This document shows, piece by piece, positions 24,376-33,817 of a stretch of 64,000 bases of DNA. The stretch comes from CAVQHY01 sp963712465 (GTDB lineage Bacteria; Actinomycetota; Thermoleophilia; Gaiellales; Gaiellaceae). A program made the position numbers and the translations under genes. The stretch's first letter is position 1, and each line of letters starts with the position of its first letter. The stretch spans positions 908,037 through 972,036 of the forward strand of contig CAVQHY010000004.1 in assembly GCA_963712465.1 (NCBI GenBank), read 5' to 3'. Under the pieces are notes generated by a model that saw nothing but the letters and a program-made list of their open reading frames with translations, had not been told where the DNA came from and did no database searches.

Positions 24376-25920
24376 TCAGCGAAGCTCGTCGGCGCCGGCG
24401 TCGGGACGCTTGCCCTGCGGCCTACGGTCTCCCTGGAAGTCGGTCAGCGGGTAGTTCTTGGGATCACCGCGATTGACTGCTGCAGATCCTGGCTTGAGCC
24501 GGAGGTCCATCGCGTCCTGGTCGACGAAGGTGCTCGGCCCGACGCGGTCGTGAGGCCCGCAGCGGGTGCCGCTCTGGTAGACGTTGTAGTCCCAGACGGC
24601 GCCTGCGGTCGCCTGGCACTGGAAGCGTTCGCCCGTCGGCTCGATGTTCGCGGTGAAGCGCACATTGCTGGCCTGACAGTCGGAGTACATGTTCTGGAGG
24701 GCGGTGTTGTAGCGAACGAGGAAGTTCTCGCACACGATCCCCTCCTGGTTGCCGATCCGAATCGAGTAGTAGCCATCCGGAGTCAGTCCGAAGTAGTTGT
24801 TCTCGATCACCCAGTTGCGAAGCGGGTAGTTCGTCCCGCCCCAGCTGAGGACGAAGATGTCGTGAGTCGCGCAGTCCCAGAAGCGGCTGTTTCGGATCGT
24901 CACGTTCACCCCTGACCCGAACTGGAGACACTCGGTATGCCAATCCGTGCCCGGCGGGCGAAGCCAGCCGTGGAAGTTCACGTGGTCGATGAGGATGTTG
25001 GTTGGCGGCGGCCCGCCGTCGGGCGCCGAGGAGATCTGGGAGTCGAAGTCGCACTTGCGGTTTGCATCCGAGCAGTCGACCAGGAAATCGGGACCCGGGT
25101 AGATCTCGCCACCGATGACGCGGATGTCGGTGGCCGAGGTGATGAACAGGAACTTGCTCTTGATGTTCCGAAACGTGATGTCTTCCGATCCGGGCCTCGC
25201 GTACCAGCCGCCCGCGAACGCCATGTCCCTGAACTCGATGCCCTTGTCCGAGACGTCGACCTGGCCTGTGACGACGACGCTCTCGCCTTCCTTGGGCGCG
25301 AAGATCACTCGGTCGGCGGGCCGCTCGGTGACGTTGTGATCGATGTCCTGGGGCCCATACTCGCCCCCCGCGACCTCGACCACCTGACCCGGCCCTGCAA
25401 CGGAGTAGGCGCGTCCGAACGAGAGGCAGGGATCGGTTGGACCGCAGTTCGCGGCGTCTGAGCCGGACGGTGCAACGAACAGTCGCCGGACCACGAACGT
25501 CGAATGGACGATCTGTTGCGTTCCGTCCGTGCGCTCGATCACGGCGGTGAGTGTGTGCTTCCCGTGTGCGAGCGGCGCAACCGAGAATGGACGGGCCGAG
25601 CCGGCTGGCGTCGCCCCGGCAAGGTCGAACGGAGGCTTTCCGAGAACGCGGGCCGGCCTTTCTACTCGCTTGGGGTCGTCGAGGTACCAGCGAACGCGCT
25701 TGGCGTTGGCGGCGCTCGGATCGAGAAAGACGTAGATGTTCCCGTAGAGGCTCCGGTTCTCCAGCGTCTCGGGTTTCGTTCGGTCGGCGGAGGCGCTCAC
25801 GAGCACGGCCGGGCCTTTCTGCTTGCTCACGGCCGGTCCGACCACCCACAGCGCGGCGACTGCCGCGAGCGCTGCTACCACGAGGATGCCGAGCCAAGAC
25901 CTCTGGCGGAGGGTCCACAT
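24376..25920 (-). CDS. secreted beta-helix protein 2
   Basis: 514 residues. Signal anchor or signal peptide (SWLGILVVAALAAVAALWVV), then an Ig-like/cadherin-type segment (about 40-165, KRVRWYLDDPKRVERPARVL, HTLTAVIERTDGTQQIV). The right-handed beta-helix begins FVAPSGSDAANCGPTDPCLS, continues with VVEVAGGEYGPQDIDHN and the shared signature DWHTECLQFGSGVNVTIRNS, CATHDIFVLSWGG. It ends LKPGSAAVNRGDP ... PDAGADEL, a choice-of-anchor-Q ending. GGGAG lies just before the ATG; the stop of the FemAB-like gene is one base upstream, so the two are coupled. Lyase or binding role is inferred. Confidence 0.82.
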   Translation of the reverse strand: MWTLRQRSWLGILVVAALAAVAALWVVGPAVSKQKGPAVLVSASADRTKPETLENRSLYGNIYVFLDPSAANAKRVRWYLDDPKRVERPARVLGKPPFDLAGATPAGSARPFSVAPLAHGKHTLTAVIERTDGTQQIVHSTFVVRRLFVAPSGSDAANCGPTDPCLSFGRAYSVAGPGQVVEVAGGEYGPQDIDHNVTERPADRVIFAPKEGESVVVTGQVDVSDKGIEFRDMAFAGGWYARPGSEDITFRNIKSKFLFITSATDIRVIGGEIYPGPDFLVDCSDANRKCDFDSQISSAPDGGPPPTNILIDHVNFHGWLRPPGTDWHTECLQFGSGVNVTIRNSRFWDCATHDIFVLSWGGTNYPLRNWVIENNYFGLTPDGYYSIRIGNQEGIVCENFLVRYNTALQNMYSDCQASNVRFTANIEPTGERFQCQATAGAVWDYNVYQSGTRCGPHDRVGPSTFVDQDAMDLRLKPGSAAVNRGDPKNYPLTDFQGDRRPQGKRPDAGADELR

Positions 25921-25921
25921 C

Positions 25922-27040
25922 TCAGCTCCCTCGTCCGATCATCCGAAACGACAACCGGCCCTGCCGGAGCCGCGGCGCGACCAACCGCAGCGGCGGTGCG
26001 AGGAGCCGTCGGTAGGAGCGGTCGTACGCGTTTTGCGAGATGACGACGTCACCGCCGAATCCGAGCTTGAAGTGGGCCGTACCGAGCCGTGCCTCGTCGG
26101 GCATCTCGCCTGCGAGAACGGCCCGCGCGAGCGCAGGGTTGATCCCGTCGAAGTCGTAGTACCGGTATCCCCGCTCCCTGGCCCACTGCATCGCCGTCCA
26201 GTGGCCGAGCTCGTTCGGGTGCAGGTCGGAGCGAGTTCCCGACCAGGCGCCCATCTTGTACCAGACCGTATCCGCGAACCCGATCAGGAAGAGGCCGGCG
26301 AGCAGTTCGCCCTCGTACTCGACGAGCAAGAGCTCGCTGTGGCCGGAATGTTTGAACGCTCTCCAGATGTGCTGGTAGTAGTCGACCGGGAACGGCATGA
26401 ACCCCTGTCGCTGGCTCGTGGCCTCGACGAGGTCCCAGAATCGCCGGATCTCGTCGTACGTTCCGACCCTTACACCCACGCCCGATTTTTCGGCCTTGCG
26501 GACGTGACGACGAACGGAGGAGCGCATCGCTCCGAGGATCGCTTCGGGGGATCGATCCAGATCCACTCGCACAGTCGCCGTCGGGCCGGCTTCGAGCCCG
26601 CTCTCGACCCAGCCTCGCCGCGCGAGGGAGGGCGAGAGATCGTCGGATCCGACGGGGCCCTGGATCTTCACGTAGAGGAGCCGATGGCTTCGGCCGAATG
26701 CGTCGAGCTCGTCGAGCACCCGCTCGCGTGCATCGGCATCTGCGTCGGCTGCCACCAGGGGGGCTCGTGGAGCGTACGCGACGGAGCCCAGGTGAGAGAT
26801 ACGCTTTTCGAGGAGCTGGCAACCGCCGACGATGTGGCCTTCGCGCCTGACCGCGATTCGGGTTGCCCGCCACCCCGAGATACTCTTGATCACCGCCCAG
26901 GGACTGCTCTGCACGTAGCTGCCGCCGGGCGCCGAGGATGCGAACGCGTCCCATTCGGCGTTCCCCGTGGTGTCTTCGGCCGTGACATCGGTACTTGCGA
27001 CATCGAGCCGCGGCACCGCTACCGACGCCGCGGCACGCAT
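25922..27040 (-). CDS. FemAB-like GNAT transferase 1
   Basis: 372 residues with two GNAT-like halves as in FemX/FemAB and exosortase-associated FemAB-like proteins. Segments: WDAFASSAPGGSYVQSSPWA, SVRRHVRKAEKSGVGVRVG (basic helix of the substrate groove), LFLIGFADTVWYKMGAWSG and GYRYYDFDGINP with the terminal FKLGFGGDVV. Relatives transfer an aminoacyl or acyl group to lipid-linked wall or polysaccharide precursors. GAGAGGG precedes the ATG. Coupled to beta-helix protein 2. The true donor and acceptor are unknown. Confidence 0.82.
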   Translation of the reverse strand: MRAAASVAVPRLDVASTDVTAEDTTGNAEWDAFASSAPGGSYVQSSPWAVIKSISGWRATRIAVRREGHIVGGCQLLEKRISHLGSVAYAPRAPLVAADADADARERVLDELDAFGRSHRLLYVKIQGPVGSDDLSPSLARRGWVESGLEAGPTATVRVDLDRSPEAILGAMRSSVRRHVRKAEKSGVGVRVGTYDEIRRFWDLVEATSQRQGFMPFPVDYYQHIWRAFKHSGHSELLLVEYEGELLAGLFLIGFADTVWYKMGAWSGTRSDLHPNELGHWTAMQWARERGYRYYDFDGINPALARAVLAGEMPDEARLGTAHFKLGFGGDVVISQNAYDRSYRRLLAPPLRLVAPRLRQGRLSFRMIGRGS

Positions 27041-27141
27041 CAGAACCCTCTCGTCAGGCCGGGCACCAACGGAGCATAGCCCCGCACTCCTCCGGTCTCA
27101 CTCGTCGATGGTCGAGGTTCGAGTACGGTCCCGGCGGGACG

Positions 27142-28365
27142 TCAACCGAGCTCGTCGGCACCCGCATCCGGGGCTTTGCCCTGCGGTCGACGCTCGCCGT
27201 CGATGTCCCTTCCGGGGAAGCTGTTCGGGTTGCCGCGGTCGATCGCGGCCGATCCGGGCCTCAGTCGGAGATCGAGCGCCCCGGGATCCACGAGCCGGAT
27301 CTGTCCCACTCGGTCGTCAGGGCCACATCGCCGACCGCTCGTGTAAACGTTGAAGTTCCAGCGCGCACCTCGGCTGTTGCACTCGCCGCGTGACATGCTG
27401 ACCTGGATGTTCGACTCGACGCGTATGCCCTGCTCGCCGCCCACCGGACAGTCGATACGCATGTTCTGGAGAGCTGTGTTGTTTCGCACGAGGAAGTTCT
27501 CGCAGGGCTGCCCGGCGTCGGCTCCCTGGGCGACGTAGATCGACCAGTAGCCGTCGAGCGTCTCGCCGAAGTAGTTGTTTTCGATCGTCCAGTCGCGCAA
27601 CGGGTGCTCTGCCCCGTTGAGGGAGCCCCAGCTGCGGATGAAGATGTCATGCGTCGCGCAACGGTCGAACCGACTGTTGCGGATGGCGACGCGAACGCCC
27701 GAGCCGACCTGGAGGCACTCCGTGTGGTCATCCGATCCCTCCGGCCGCGCCCAATCGTGGAAGCGAACGCCGTCGATAACGATGTTCGTCGGCGGCGGGG
27801 CTCCGGCGCGCGCGGTCGAGATGATCGAGTCGTAGTCGCGTCCCCGTCCGGGCCCGATGTCGCCGCCTAGGACCCGGACGTTCGACGCCGAGAAGATGAA
27901 CAGGTGCCCTGACGAGATGTTGCGAAAGGTGACGTCATCGGCTCCCTGGCGAACCTGCCAGCCCTCGTCGAACCGCATTCCGCGAAGCTCGAGGTGGGAG
28001 CCGTCGATGAAGACCTCGCCCGTGACCATGACCTTGGCGCCCGCCGAGGCACGGAATACGACGTCGGTCGGGCCCGATCTCCTGGCTCGCGAGATCGTCT
28101 GCTCGGGATAGTTTCCGCCGGCGACCTCGACGACGTCCCCGGGTCGGGCGACCTGAAAGGCCCGATTGAACGAGCGGCAGGCCTTTGCTCGCGTGCACTG
28201 CCCGGAGTCGGATCCGCCGGGGCTGACGAAGCGCGCCGCCGGGCTCACGGCGGTCACGTCCGCAAGCGCGACCGTCCGTTCCATCAGCCGGCCGGCCGCT
28301 GCCGGCACGAGCAGCAGCGCGACCGCGCACGTGATCGTTGCGAGCGCAGGCAGCCGGCTTGGCAT
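27142..28365 (-). CDS. secreted beta-helix protein 3
   Basis: 407 residues from ATG 28365; a TTG at 28401 would add 12 residues in front of the signal peptide (LPALATITCAVALLLVPAAAG). Nearly all of the mature protein is the shared right-handed beta-helix: FVSPGGSDSGQCTRAKACRS, VVEVAGGNYPEQTISR, DDHTECLQVGSGVRVAIRNS and CATHDIFIRSWGS, ending LRPGSAAIDRGNP and PDAGADELG. It is closest to beta-helix protein 2 in its ending. It is divergent from the deacetylase at 28480. Confidence 0.82.
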   Translation of the reverse strand: MPSRLPALATITCAVALLLVPAAAGRLMERTVALADVTAVSPAARFVSPGGSDSGQCTRAKACRSFNRAFQVARPGDVVEVAGGNYPEQTISRARRSGPTDVVFRASAGAKVMVTGEVFIDGSHLELRGMRFDEGWQVRQGADDVTFRNISSGHLFIFSASNVRVLGGDIGPGRGRDYDSIISTARAGAPPPTNIVIDGVRFHDWARPEGSDDHTECLQVGSGVRVAIRNSRFDRCATHDIFIRSWGSLNGAEHPLRDWTIENNYFGETLDGYWSIYVAQGADAGQPCENFLVRNNTALQNMRIDCPVGGEQGIRVESNIQVSMSRGECNSRGARWNFNVYTSGRRCGPDDRVGQIRLVDPGALDLRLRPGSAAIDRGNPNSFPGRDIDGERRPQGKAPDAGADELG

Positions 28366-28479
28366 CGGTGCTCGCACGGTTCGCGCCAGCCTAGCCGCCA
28401 ACCGTAAGCACCGTCTTAAGGACGCGCGCCGCCTCGGGGTCGGGTAGAGACGTGCGGACGCTTCGTGTAGAAGGAGAGA

Positions 28480-29916
28480 GTGTTCGAGTCCTCACGCTCG
28501 TCGGTCCTCCTCGACCATTTCCGGATCCCGTACCGCGTGGCCGCAGAGATGATCGAGGCGAGCGGCGACGGGCCGCATCCAGCCTGGGTGCGGCTCACGC
28601 CCGTGGCCACACCCTCCAGAAGCCTCTCGTGGCCCGCATTCGCAGCGGACGAGCCCTCGGTGGCCTGTCACGTCGCCGGCCTCCCCGTGTTCGGTCGGCT
28701 GCTCGACGACGACGCGGTCAGACGGCACCTTCGCGAGGTCGGCGGATCGTGGGAGAAGGTGGACTCGGTGACCGATTCAGCGGGCGTCGACGTCGGCGGG
28801 GTCTGGCGAGAGGTCGACGGGAGCGTCCTGCTCCCGTTCGATCCGGACGAGACCGTGGTCGGGTACTGGAGCGAGGCGTACCACGCCGTCGGCGGTGCAG
28901 GCGCCGCCCACCGAGCCAGGCGGGTCGCGATGCGGGGCTACTACCGCGTCCGGCCCATGCTGCCCCGGCGGGCCCAGATCGGCATGCGTCGGGCGTTCAC
29001 CCGCGTGCAGGCCAGGACGCGCTTTCCACGCTGGCCGGTCGAGACGGGTCTTCACGACTTCTACGGCTACCTGCTCCGCCTTCTCGTGCGGCTCGCGGGC
29101 GAGTCAGTACCTACGATCGCGGCCTGGCCAGCGCGCTACAGGTGGGCGGTCGTACTCACGCACGACGTCGAGACGGCGGCGGGCTACGAGAACATCAGCC
29201 TCCTGCGGACCGTCGAGGAGGCGGCCGGATACCGGTCGTCCTGGAACTTCGTGCCTCGCCGGTACGAGGTCGGCGACGAAGTCGTCCGCGAGCTCTGGGG
29301 CGCGGGGTTCGAAGTCGGCGTGCACGGGCTCTATCACGATGGCCGTGATCTCGAGTCGCTGGAGACGTTCCGCGCGCGGCTTCCCGAGATCCAGCGGTAC
29401 GCAAGGCGCTGGGGTGCGCGTGGCTTCCGCTCGCCGGCGACGCACCGGCGCTGGGAGCTGATGCCGCTGCTCGGGCTCGACTACGACTCCTCTTACCCCG
29501 ACAGCGACCCGTTCGAGCCGCAGGCAGGCGGCTGCTGCAGCTGGACGCCGTATTTCAACGACGGCCTCGTCGAGCTCCCGATCACGCTCCCCCAGGATCA
29601 CCTCGTCTTCGTCATCCTGCGAAGGCCCGACGAGTCGCTTTGGCTTGACAAGGCGCGGCGCATTCGCGAGGCGGGCGGAATGGCGCTGTTGATCACGCAC
29701 CCTGACTACATGCTCGACCGCAGCCGACTCGACGCCTACGCAAGGCTTCTCGCTGCCTTCGGTGACGACGCGACCGCGTGGAGGGCGCTGCCCGGGGATG
29801 TGAGCACCTGGTGGCGCACGCGGGCTGCGTCAAGCATCCAGCGTGGCGCCACGGGCTGGGCGATCGTCGGCCCGGCTGCGGAGGATGCGCGCGTCGAGAT
29901 GATCGACGCGGGCTAG
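28480..29916 (+). CDS. polysaccharide deacetylase-like protein (NodB fold)
   Basis: 478 residues. Front half (1-210) is a poorly known domain found before some bacterial deacetylases (PFDPDETVVGYWSEAYH). The NodB-type half begins with motif 1 WAVVLTHDVET (metal Asp), motif 2 GVHGLYHDGRD with the metal His pair, and motif 3 GFRSPATHRRW with the catalytic Arg. It ends with MALLITHPDYML. It would remove N-acetyl groups from a glycan. No signal peptide is seen, so it may act on cytoplasmic intermediates. AAGGAG lies five bases before the GTG. Confidence 0.82.
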   Translation: MFESSRSSVLLDHFRIPYRVAAEMIEASGDGPHPAWVRLTPVATPSRSLSWPAFAADEPSVACHVAGLPVFGRLLDDDAVRRHLREVGGSWEKVDSVTDSAGVDVGGVWREVDGSVLLPFDPDETVVGYWSEAYHAVGGAGAAHRARRVAMRGYYRVRPMLPRRAQIGMRRAFTRVQARTRFPRWPVETGLHDFYGYLLRLLVRLAGESVPTIAAWPARYRWAVVLTHDVETAAGYENISLLRTVEEAAGYRSSWNFVPRRYEVGDEVVRELWGAGFEVGVHGLYHDGRDLESLETFRARLPEIQRYARRWGARGFRSPATHRRWELMPLLGLDYDSSYPDSDPFEPQAGGCCSWTPYFNDGLVELPITLPQDHLVFVILRRPDESLWLDKARRIREAGGMALLITHPDYMLDRSRLDAYARLLAAFGDDATAWRALPGDVSTWWRTRAASSIQRGATGWAIVGPAAEDARVEMIDAG

Positions 29917-29929
29917 CCTCAGGCCGCGT
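29906..29929. terminator. possible hairpin across two convergent stops
   Basis: ACGCGG (29906-29911) and CCGCGT (29924-29929) pair over a 12-base loop that holds the deacetylase stop and part of the FemAB-like 2 stop. Short stem and no T-run, so weak. Confidence 0.3.
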
Positions 29930-30995
29930 GCTTGTAGAGGAGCTCGCCCGTGGCGCGCGTCACCCAAACGGGCGAACGGCGCAGGGCGGCTCCTGCGATG
30001 CCGCCAGCACCGCTGCGGGACGCGGCCGGTCGCGATCCCAGCGCCGAGTAGACGAGCGGACTTTCGGTCGCGCCCCAGCCGTCCTTGTAGCGCCGGAGCC
30101 CCTCGTTGTCCTCGTCGGTGCGGCCGAAGTCGAAGCGCTCAAACCCGCTCTCGCAGGCCCAGCGGATCGCCTCCCACATGACGAGATGGTTCGGTCGGAG
30201 CGCGAGCGCCGAACGATCGGAGGCTCCGAACTTGTACGTGACCTCTCCGTTCCAGGCGAGGTAGACGGCTGCGGCGACCGGCTCTCCACCCCTTCGCGCG
30301 ACGAGCACGAATCCGAGCCCCGGCTCGATTACCCGCTCCCAGAGCAAACGGAAGAAGCGGCGAGGCTGAACCGGGACACCCTGGCGTCGGCGGGTACGCA
30401 TGTGGAGGCGGTAGAAGACGTCGTCCAGGTCGGCAGACCGATCGGCTCGAGCGACGGAGACCTCTTCGCGCTCGGCCTTGCGGATCGCACGCTGAACCTG
30501 CGAGCGGCTGAAGGAGCGAAAGACCGCGTCCGGATCTGACTGCAGGCGAAGTGTGTGCAGGACGCCGGCCGAGATGGCGTGCGTCTGCTCCGACTCGAGC
30601 CGGCCGCGAGTCTCGAGCCGGCCGATATCCGCTGCGCGCCGCGCGTCGTCGAGGGCGCTTGCCAGGACATGATCGCTGATGTCAGGTGGTGAGAGAGCTG
30701 GGCAGTGATCGGTGAACGGCAGAGAGATCCACCGCCGCGCGCCGAGTAGGGCGCGCTTCTCGAGCATGGGCAGGCCTCCCCAGATCTGGCCCTCGTCGTC
30801 CAGGAAGGCGACGACGAAACCGTCGAGCCCGTAGCAGTCGGATAGCAGCGTCGCCCAGGCCGGATGATGGAAGGCGAGCGCATCGGGGCGGCTCTCGACG
30901 AACCGGCGCCAGCGCCCGTCACCGAGCTCGAGGATGCGCGTCTCCCCGACGCCGCCCTGTCGTTTCGGCTCCACGAGGACTCGCGTCTGAGGCAT
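29919..30995 (-). CDS. FemAB-like GNAT transferase 2
   Basis: 358 residues. Same family type as the protein at 25922 but quite diverged. Segments: FHHPAWATLLSDCYGLDGFV, RSQVQRAIRKAEREEVSVAR, VYLAWNGEVTYKFGASDRSA, ALRPNHLVMWEAIRWA and FERFDFGRTDEDNEGLRRYK. The pattern H-P-x-W near the start and F-D-F-G-R-T near the end is that of the FemAB-related exosortase/PEP-CTERM group. It is the last gene of an operon with the oxidoreductase (four-base gap) and the initiating transferase. It likely adds an acyl or aminoacyl group to the repeat unit. Confidence 0.8.
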   Translation of the reverse strand: MPQTRVLVEPKRQGGVGETRILELGDGRWRRFVESRPDALAFHHPAWATLLSDCYGLDGFVVAFLDDEGQIWGGLPMLEKRALLGARRWISLPFTDHCPALSPPDISDHVLASALDDARRAADIGRLETRGRLESEQTHAISAGVLHTLRLQSDPDAVFRSFSRSQVQRAIRKAEREEVSVARADRSADLDDVFYRLHMRTRRRQGVPVQPRRFFRLLWERVIEPGLGFVLVARRGGEPVAAAVYLAWNGEVTYKFGASDRSALALRPNHLVMWEAIRWACESGFERFDFGRTDEDNEGLRRYKDGWGATESPLVYSALGSRPAASRSGAGGIAGAALRRSPVWVTRATGELLYKHAA

Positions 30996-30999
30996 CGCT

Positions 31000-32034
31000 C
31001 TACGGGACGACGATGCTCGACGGCGAGATCTCGACGCGCGCCCCGTTTCGCTCGAGGGATCGGTCCGAGGCTTCGATAATCCGGATCACGTCGAGCCCCA
31101 CCTCGTGCGAAGAGCGGGGCTTCGAGCCGGTGAGGATCGCCTTACAGAAGTCGGCCATCTCGAGCTGAAGCGGCTCGGCCGCCTGGACATGGGGTGAGAC
31201 GATGTCCCCGGTGCGATATGTCAGTCGGTACTCGCCGAACGTCTCGGGGTCGGGGAGGAGCACACCCGAGTCGAAGACGCGCACGGGCTCGGAGCTCGTG
31301 TCGTCGTAGACGACCATCTTGCGGGAGCCGACGATCGTCGTTCGACGAAGCTTGCTGGGCGCGAGCCAGGAGAGCTCGACATGCGCGATCGTCCCCGAAG
31401 GAAACTCGAGGTTGACGAACGCGACGTCGGGCGTGTCGGGCAACACGCAGCCTCGGCTCAGGGACGACACGTACGTGGGCGCCTCCTGGAGCCAGTACCG
31501 CAGGATCGAGAAGTCGTGTGGGCCGAGATCCCAGACGACGCTGACGTCGGGCTGGTGGAGTCCGAGATTGACGCGGCTGGTCGAGACGAAGTAGATGTCG
31601 CCGAGCTCGCCCGACTCGATCAGGTCGCGGATCTTGTTCACCGGCGGGCTGTAGAGGAACGTATGCCCGGGCATCAGCACGAGGCCGGCCTCGTCGGCGA
31701 GGTCGATCAGCGCGAGCACCTCATCGGCTGACGCTGCGAGCGGCTTCTCGACGAACACATGCTTCCCTGCACGGAGAGCCGCCGACGCGAGCGCGAAATG
31801 GGACGAGACGGGAGTCGCGATCGCAATCGCGTCGACCTGGTCGTCGGCAAGCACCTGGTCGTAGCTCGTCGTCGGGCGAATAGCCGGGTAGCGGCGCGCG
31901 ATCGCCGAGAGCTTGTCGCTGCGGAGGTCGCACGCGAAGGTGACTTCCGCGTCCGCAACGTCCTGCAGGTTCCGGACGAGGTTGGGTCCCCAGTAGCCGA
32001 GGCCGACGACGGCAAAGTGAAGCGGTGCGCCCAT
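31000..32034 (-). CDS. Gfo/Idh/MocA-family sugar oxidoreductase
   Basis: 344 residues from ATG 32034, which shares a base with the upstream stop (TGATG). NAD-binding LHFAVVGLGYWGPNLVRNL, then VFVEKPLAAS with the catalytic EKP motif, GHTFLYSPPVNKI and VWDLGPHDFSILRYWL. WbpB/WlbA-like members oxidise C3 of UDP-GlcNAc-uronate before transamination. Beside a DegT aminotransferase and a WbpD-like acetyltransferase, that role is the natural inference. The much longer open frame upstream reads through the sugar transferase gene in another frame. Confidence 0.88.
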   Translation of the reverse strand: MGAPLHFAVVGLGYWGPNLVRNLQDVADAEVTFACDLRSDKLSAIARRYPAIRPTTSYDQVLADDQVDAIAIATPVSSHFALASAALRAGKHVFVEKPLAASADEVLALIDLADEAGLVLMPGHTFLYSPPVNKIRDLIESGELGDIYFVSTSRVNLGLHQPDVSVVWDLGPHDFSILRYWLQEAPTYVSSLSRGCVLPDTPDVAFVNLEFPSGTIAHVELSWLAPSKLRRTTIVGSRKMVVYDDTSSEPVRVFDSGVLLPDPETFGEYRLTYRTGDIVSPHVQAAEPLQLEMADFCKAILTGSKPRSSHEVGLDVIRIIEASDRSLERNGARVEISPSSIVVP

Positions 32035-33590
32035 CAGGCTGTTCCTTTCCGGCGAAGCATGTGGAGCGGGGTGCGAAGCAAGAGCATCAGATCGAGGCCG
32101 AGTGACCAGTTCCTCGCGTACTGCACGTCCATGTCCAGGGCCTCCCCGAAGCTCGAGTGAGCTCGCGCCGTCACTTGCCAAAGACCGGTCATCCCCGCAG
32201 GTACCAGGAAGCGCTCGAAGTGGTGAGGAGCAAAGCTCTCGGTCTCGTAGGGGATGCAGGGGCGCGGCCCGACAAGGGACATGTCCCCTCGAAGAACGTT
32301 GATCAGCTGAGGGAGCTCGTCGAGGCTCGTCTTTCGTAGCCATCGCCCGAACGGTGTGATCGCATCCTCGCGGTCGAGCTTGTAGAGGCCGTTCTCGCCC
32401 ATGGTGGCGTTCGCGCTCATGGTCTGTCTGATGTAGTCGCGATGGACTGCCTGGTCGACGTCCACCTTCATCGTGCGGAACTTGAGAACCGTGAACTCGC
32501 GCATGTTGAGGGTGAGGCGGGTCTGCCGGAAGAACACGGGCCCCGGCGAATCTCGCTTGATCCGCCACGCGATGTAGCCGAAGAGCGGCGACGTCAGCAT
32601 GAGCAGGGCCGACGCGCCGAAGATATCGACGCCCCGCTTGATCGTCCGAGAAAGAGGAAAGAGCTTGGGAGCGGGCAGTCCGACGAGCGGCAGGCTCTCG
32701 ACGGTGTGGATCCCGACATTCGGTCCGACTGCCTCGAACAGCCGCGGCACGATATCGACCTGAACGCGGAGCGCCTTCAACGAGCGCACGAGCTTCAACG
32801 TCTCCTCATGAGGGTCGTTCGAGAACGCGACGACGACACGCTCGACGTCGAGGAGCCGCACGAGCGCCGGCAGGTGATCGGGTGTTCCGAGAACCGGCAC
32901 GTCGGCAATCTCTGACCGTAGCGTCTTCGGGTCGGTGTCGACGAACCCGAGCAGCCTGATGCCGTACTCCGAGTGCTGGGTGAGCTTGCGGGCCACCAGC
33001 TGGCCGACGTCGCCGGCACCCATGATGACCGTGTTTTGGACGTACGCGTCGCTCCTTCGGGCGACGGCGCGCGCGCAGCCCCGTCCGAATGTCACGAGAG
33101 CGATCGCGAGGGCCCAGAAGATGGCCAGCTTCGTCAGATTGGGATCGGCGAGGTTCGTGAGCCAGGTCCCGACGAGCAGGATCCATGCACCGACGGTGAC
33201 GAGCTGGAACACACGGACGAGATCGTCGACGGTTGTGTGATCGGGATGCTCCTCGTCGTGGTCGTACAGCTCGTAGAGCTTCGCGACGACGATCCAGAGG
33301 GGAAGCGTCAGGACGAACACGAGAAACTCAGAGCCGGCACCGACTCGGTCGCTCGGAGCGCCGCCGAGGCCGAACAGGAGCTGGGCACCGACGAACGCGA
33401 GCGTCAGACCAACGAGGTCGGCAAGCAGAAGCAGGCGGACGACAAGCCAGCCTCGTTGCCTGCGGCTCGACGAAGCGGCAATCTCGGCGAACAGCTCGAG
33501 CGCGCGCGGGTCGAGGTTCGAGGGAATGGGATGGGCCTGGTTCCCGACGGAAGGCAGCGCCGCGTGATCAGCAGTGCTCACCGCATCCAT
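32034..33590 (-). CDS. exopolysaccharide initiating glycosyl-phosphate transferase
   Basis: 518 residues, WbaP/WcaJ family. Four N-terminal membrane segments (e.g. LLLLADLVGLTLAFVGAQLL), a CoA-binding-like domain (TVIMGAGDVGQLVARKL), one more membrane segment (FGASALLMLTSPLFGYIAW), then the catalytic C-terminus with FTVLKFRTMKVD, DELPQLINVLRGDMSLVGPR and GMTGLWQVTAR. It moves hexose-1-phosphate from a UDP-sugar to undecaprenyl phosphate, starting repeat-unit assembly. It heads the minus-strand operon and is divergent from the DegT gene, so the intergenic region 33591-33817 should hold both promoters. Confidence 0.94.
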   Translation of the reverse strand: MDAVSTADHAALPSVGNQAHPIPSNLDPRALELFAEIAASSSRRQRGWLVVRLLLLADLVGLTLAFVGAQLLFGLGGAPSDRVGAGSEFLVFVLTLPLWIVVAKLYELYDHDEEHPDHTTVDDLVRVFQLVTVGAWILLVGTWLTNLADPNLTKLAIFWALAIALVTFGRGCARAVARRSDAYVQNTVIMGAGDVGQLVARKLTQHSEYGIRLLGFVDTDPKTLRSEIADVPVLGTPDHLPALVRLLDVERVVVAFSNDPHEETLKLVRSLKALRVQVDIVPRLFEAVGPNVGIHTVESLPLVGLPAPKLFPLSRTIKRGVDIFGASALLMLTSPLFGYIAWRIKRDSPGPVFFRQTRLTLNMREFTVLKFRTMKVDVDQAVHRDYIRQTMSANATMGENGLYKLDREDAITPFGRWLRKTSLDELPQLINVLRGDMSLVGPRPCIPYETESFAPHHFERFLVPAGMTGLWQVTARAHSSFGEALDMDVQYARNWSLGLDLMLLLRTPLHMLRRKGTA

Positions 33591-33799
33591 CCGACCACCA
33601 CCATTTTCCCCCTGGCTCGTCTAATCGCTCTCATGGCTGCGCCGATGTCGGGCCGCCCGTCTCCATGGACACTAGGCGCACGCTCGCGGTGGTTGAAGGC
33701 CAGAAGCCGAATACCGGCCGGGTGGCGAGTCGGCTAGTCCTTTGGGGGGGTTCTCGTCCGCGGCCCCACGTTTCAGGCGTCCAGTTGTACGCTCAGACG
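33591..33799. promoter_or_regulatory. divergent promoter region of the initiating transferase and DegT genes
   Basis: About 210 bases with no gene. GGCTAG at 33732-33737 is a half-site like those at 40055 and 45605. TACGCT at 33788-33793 lies six bases before an in-frame GTG at 33800 of the DegT gene, which could be a leaderless start. Confidence 0.35.
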
Positions 33800-33817
33800 G
33801 TGGCGGTGACCGGAGCG

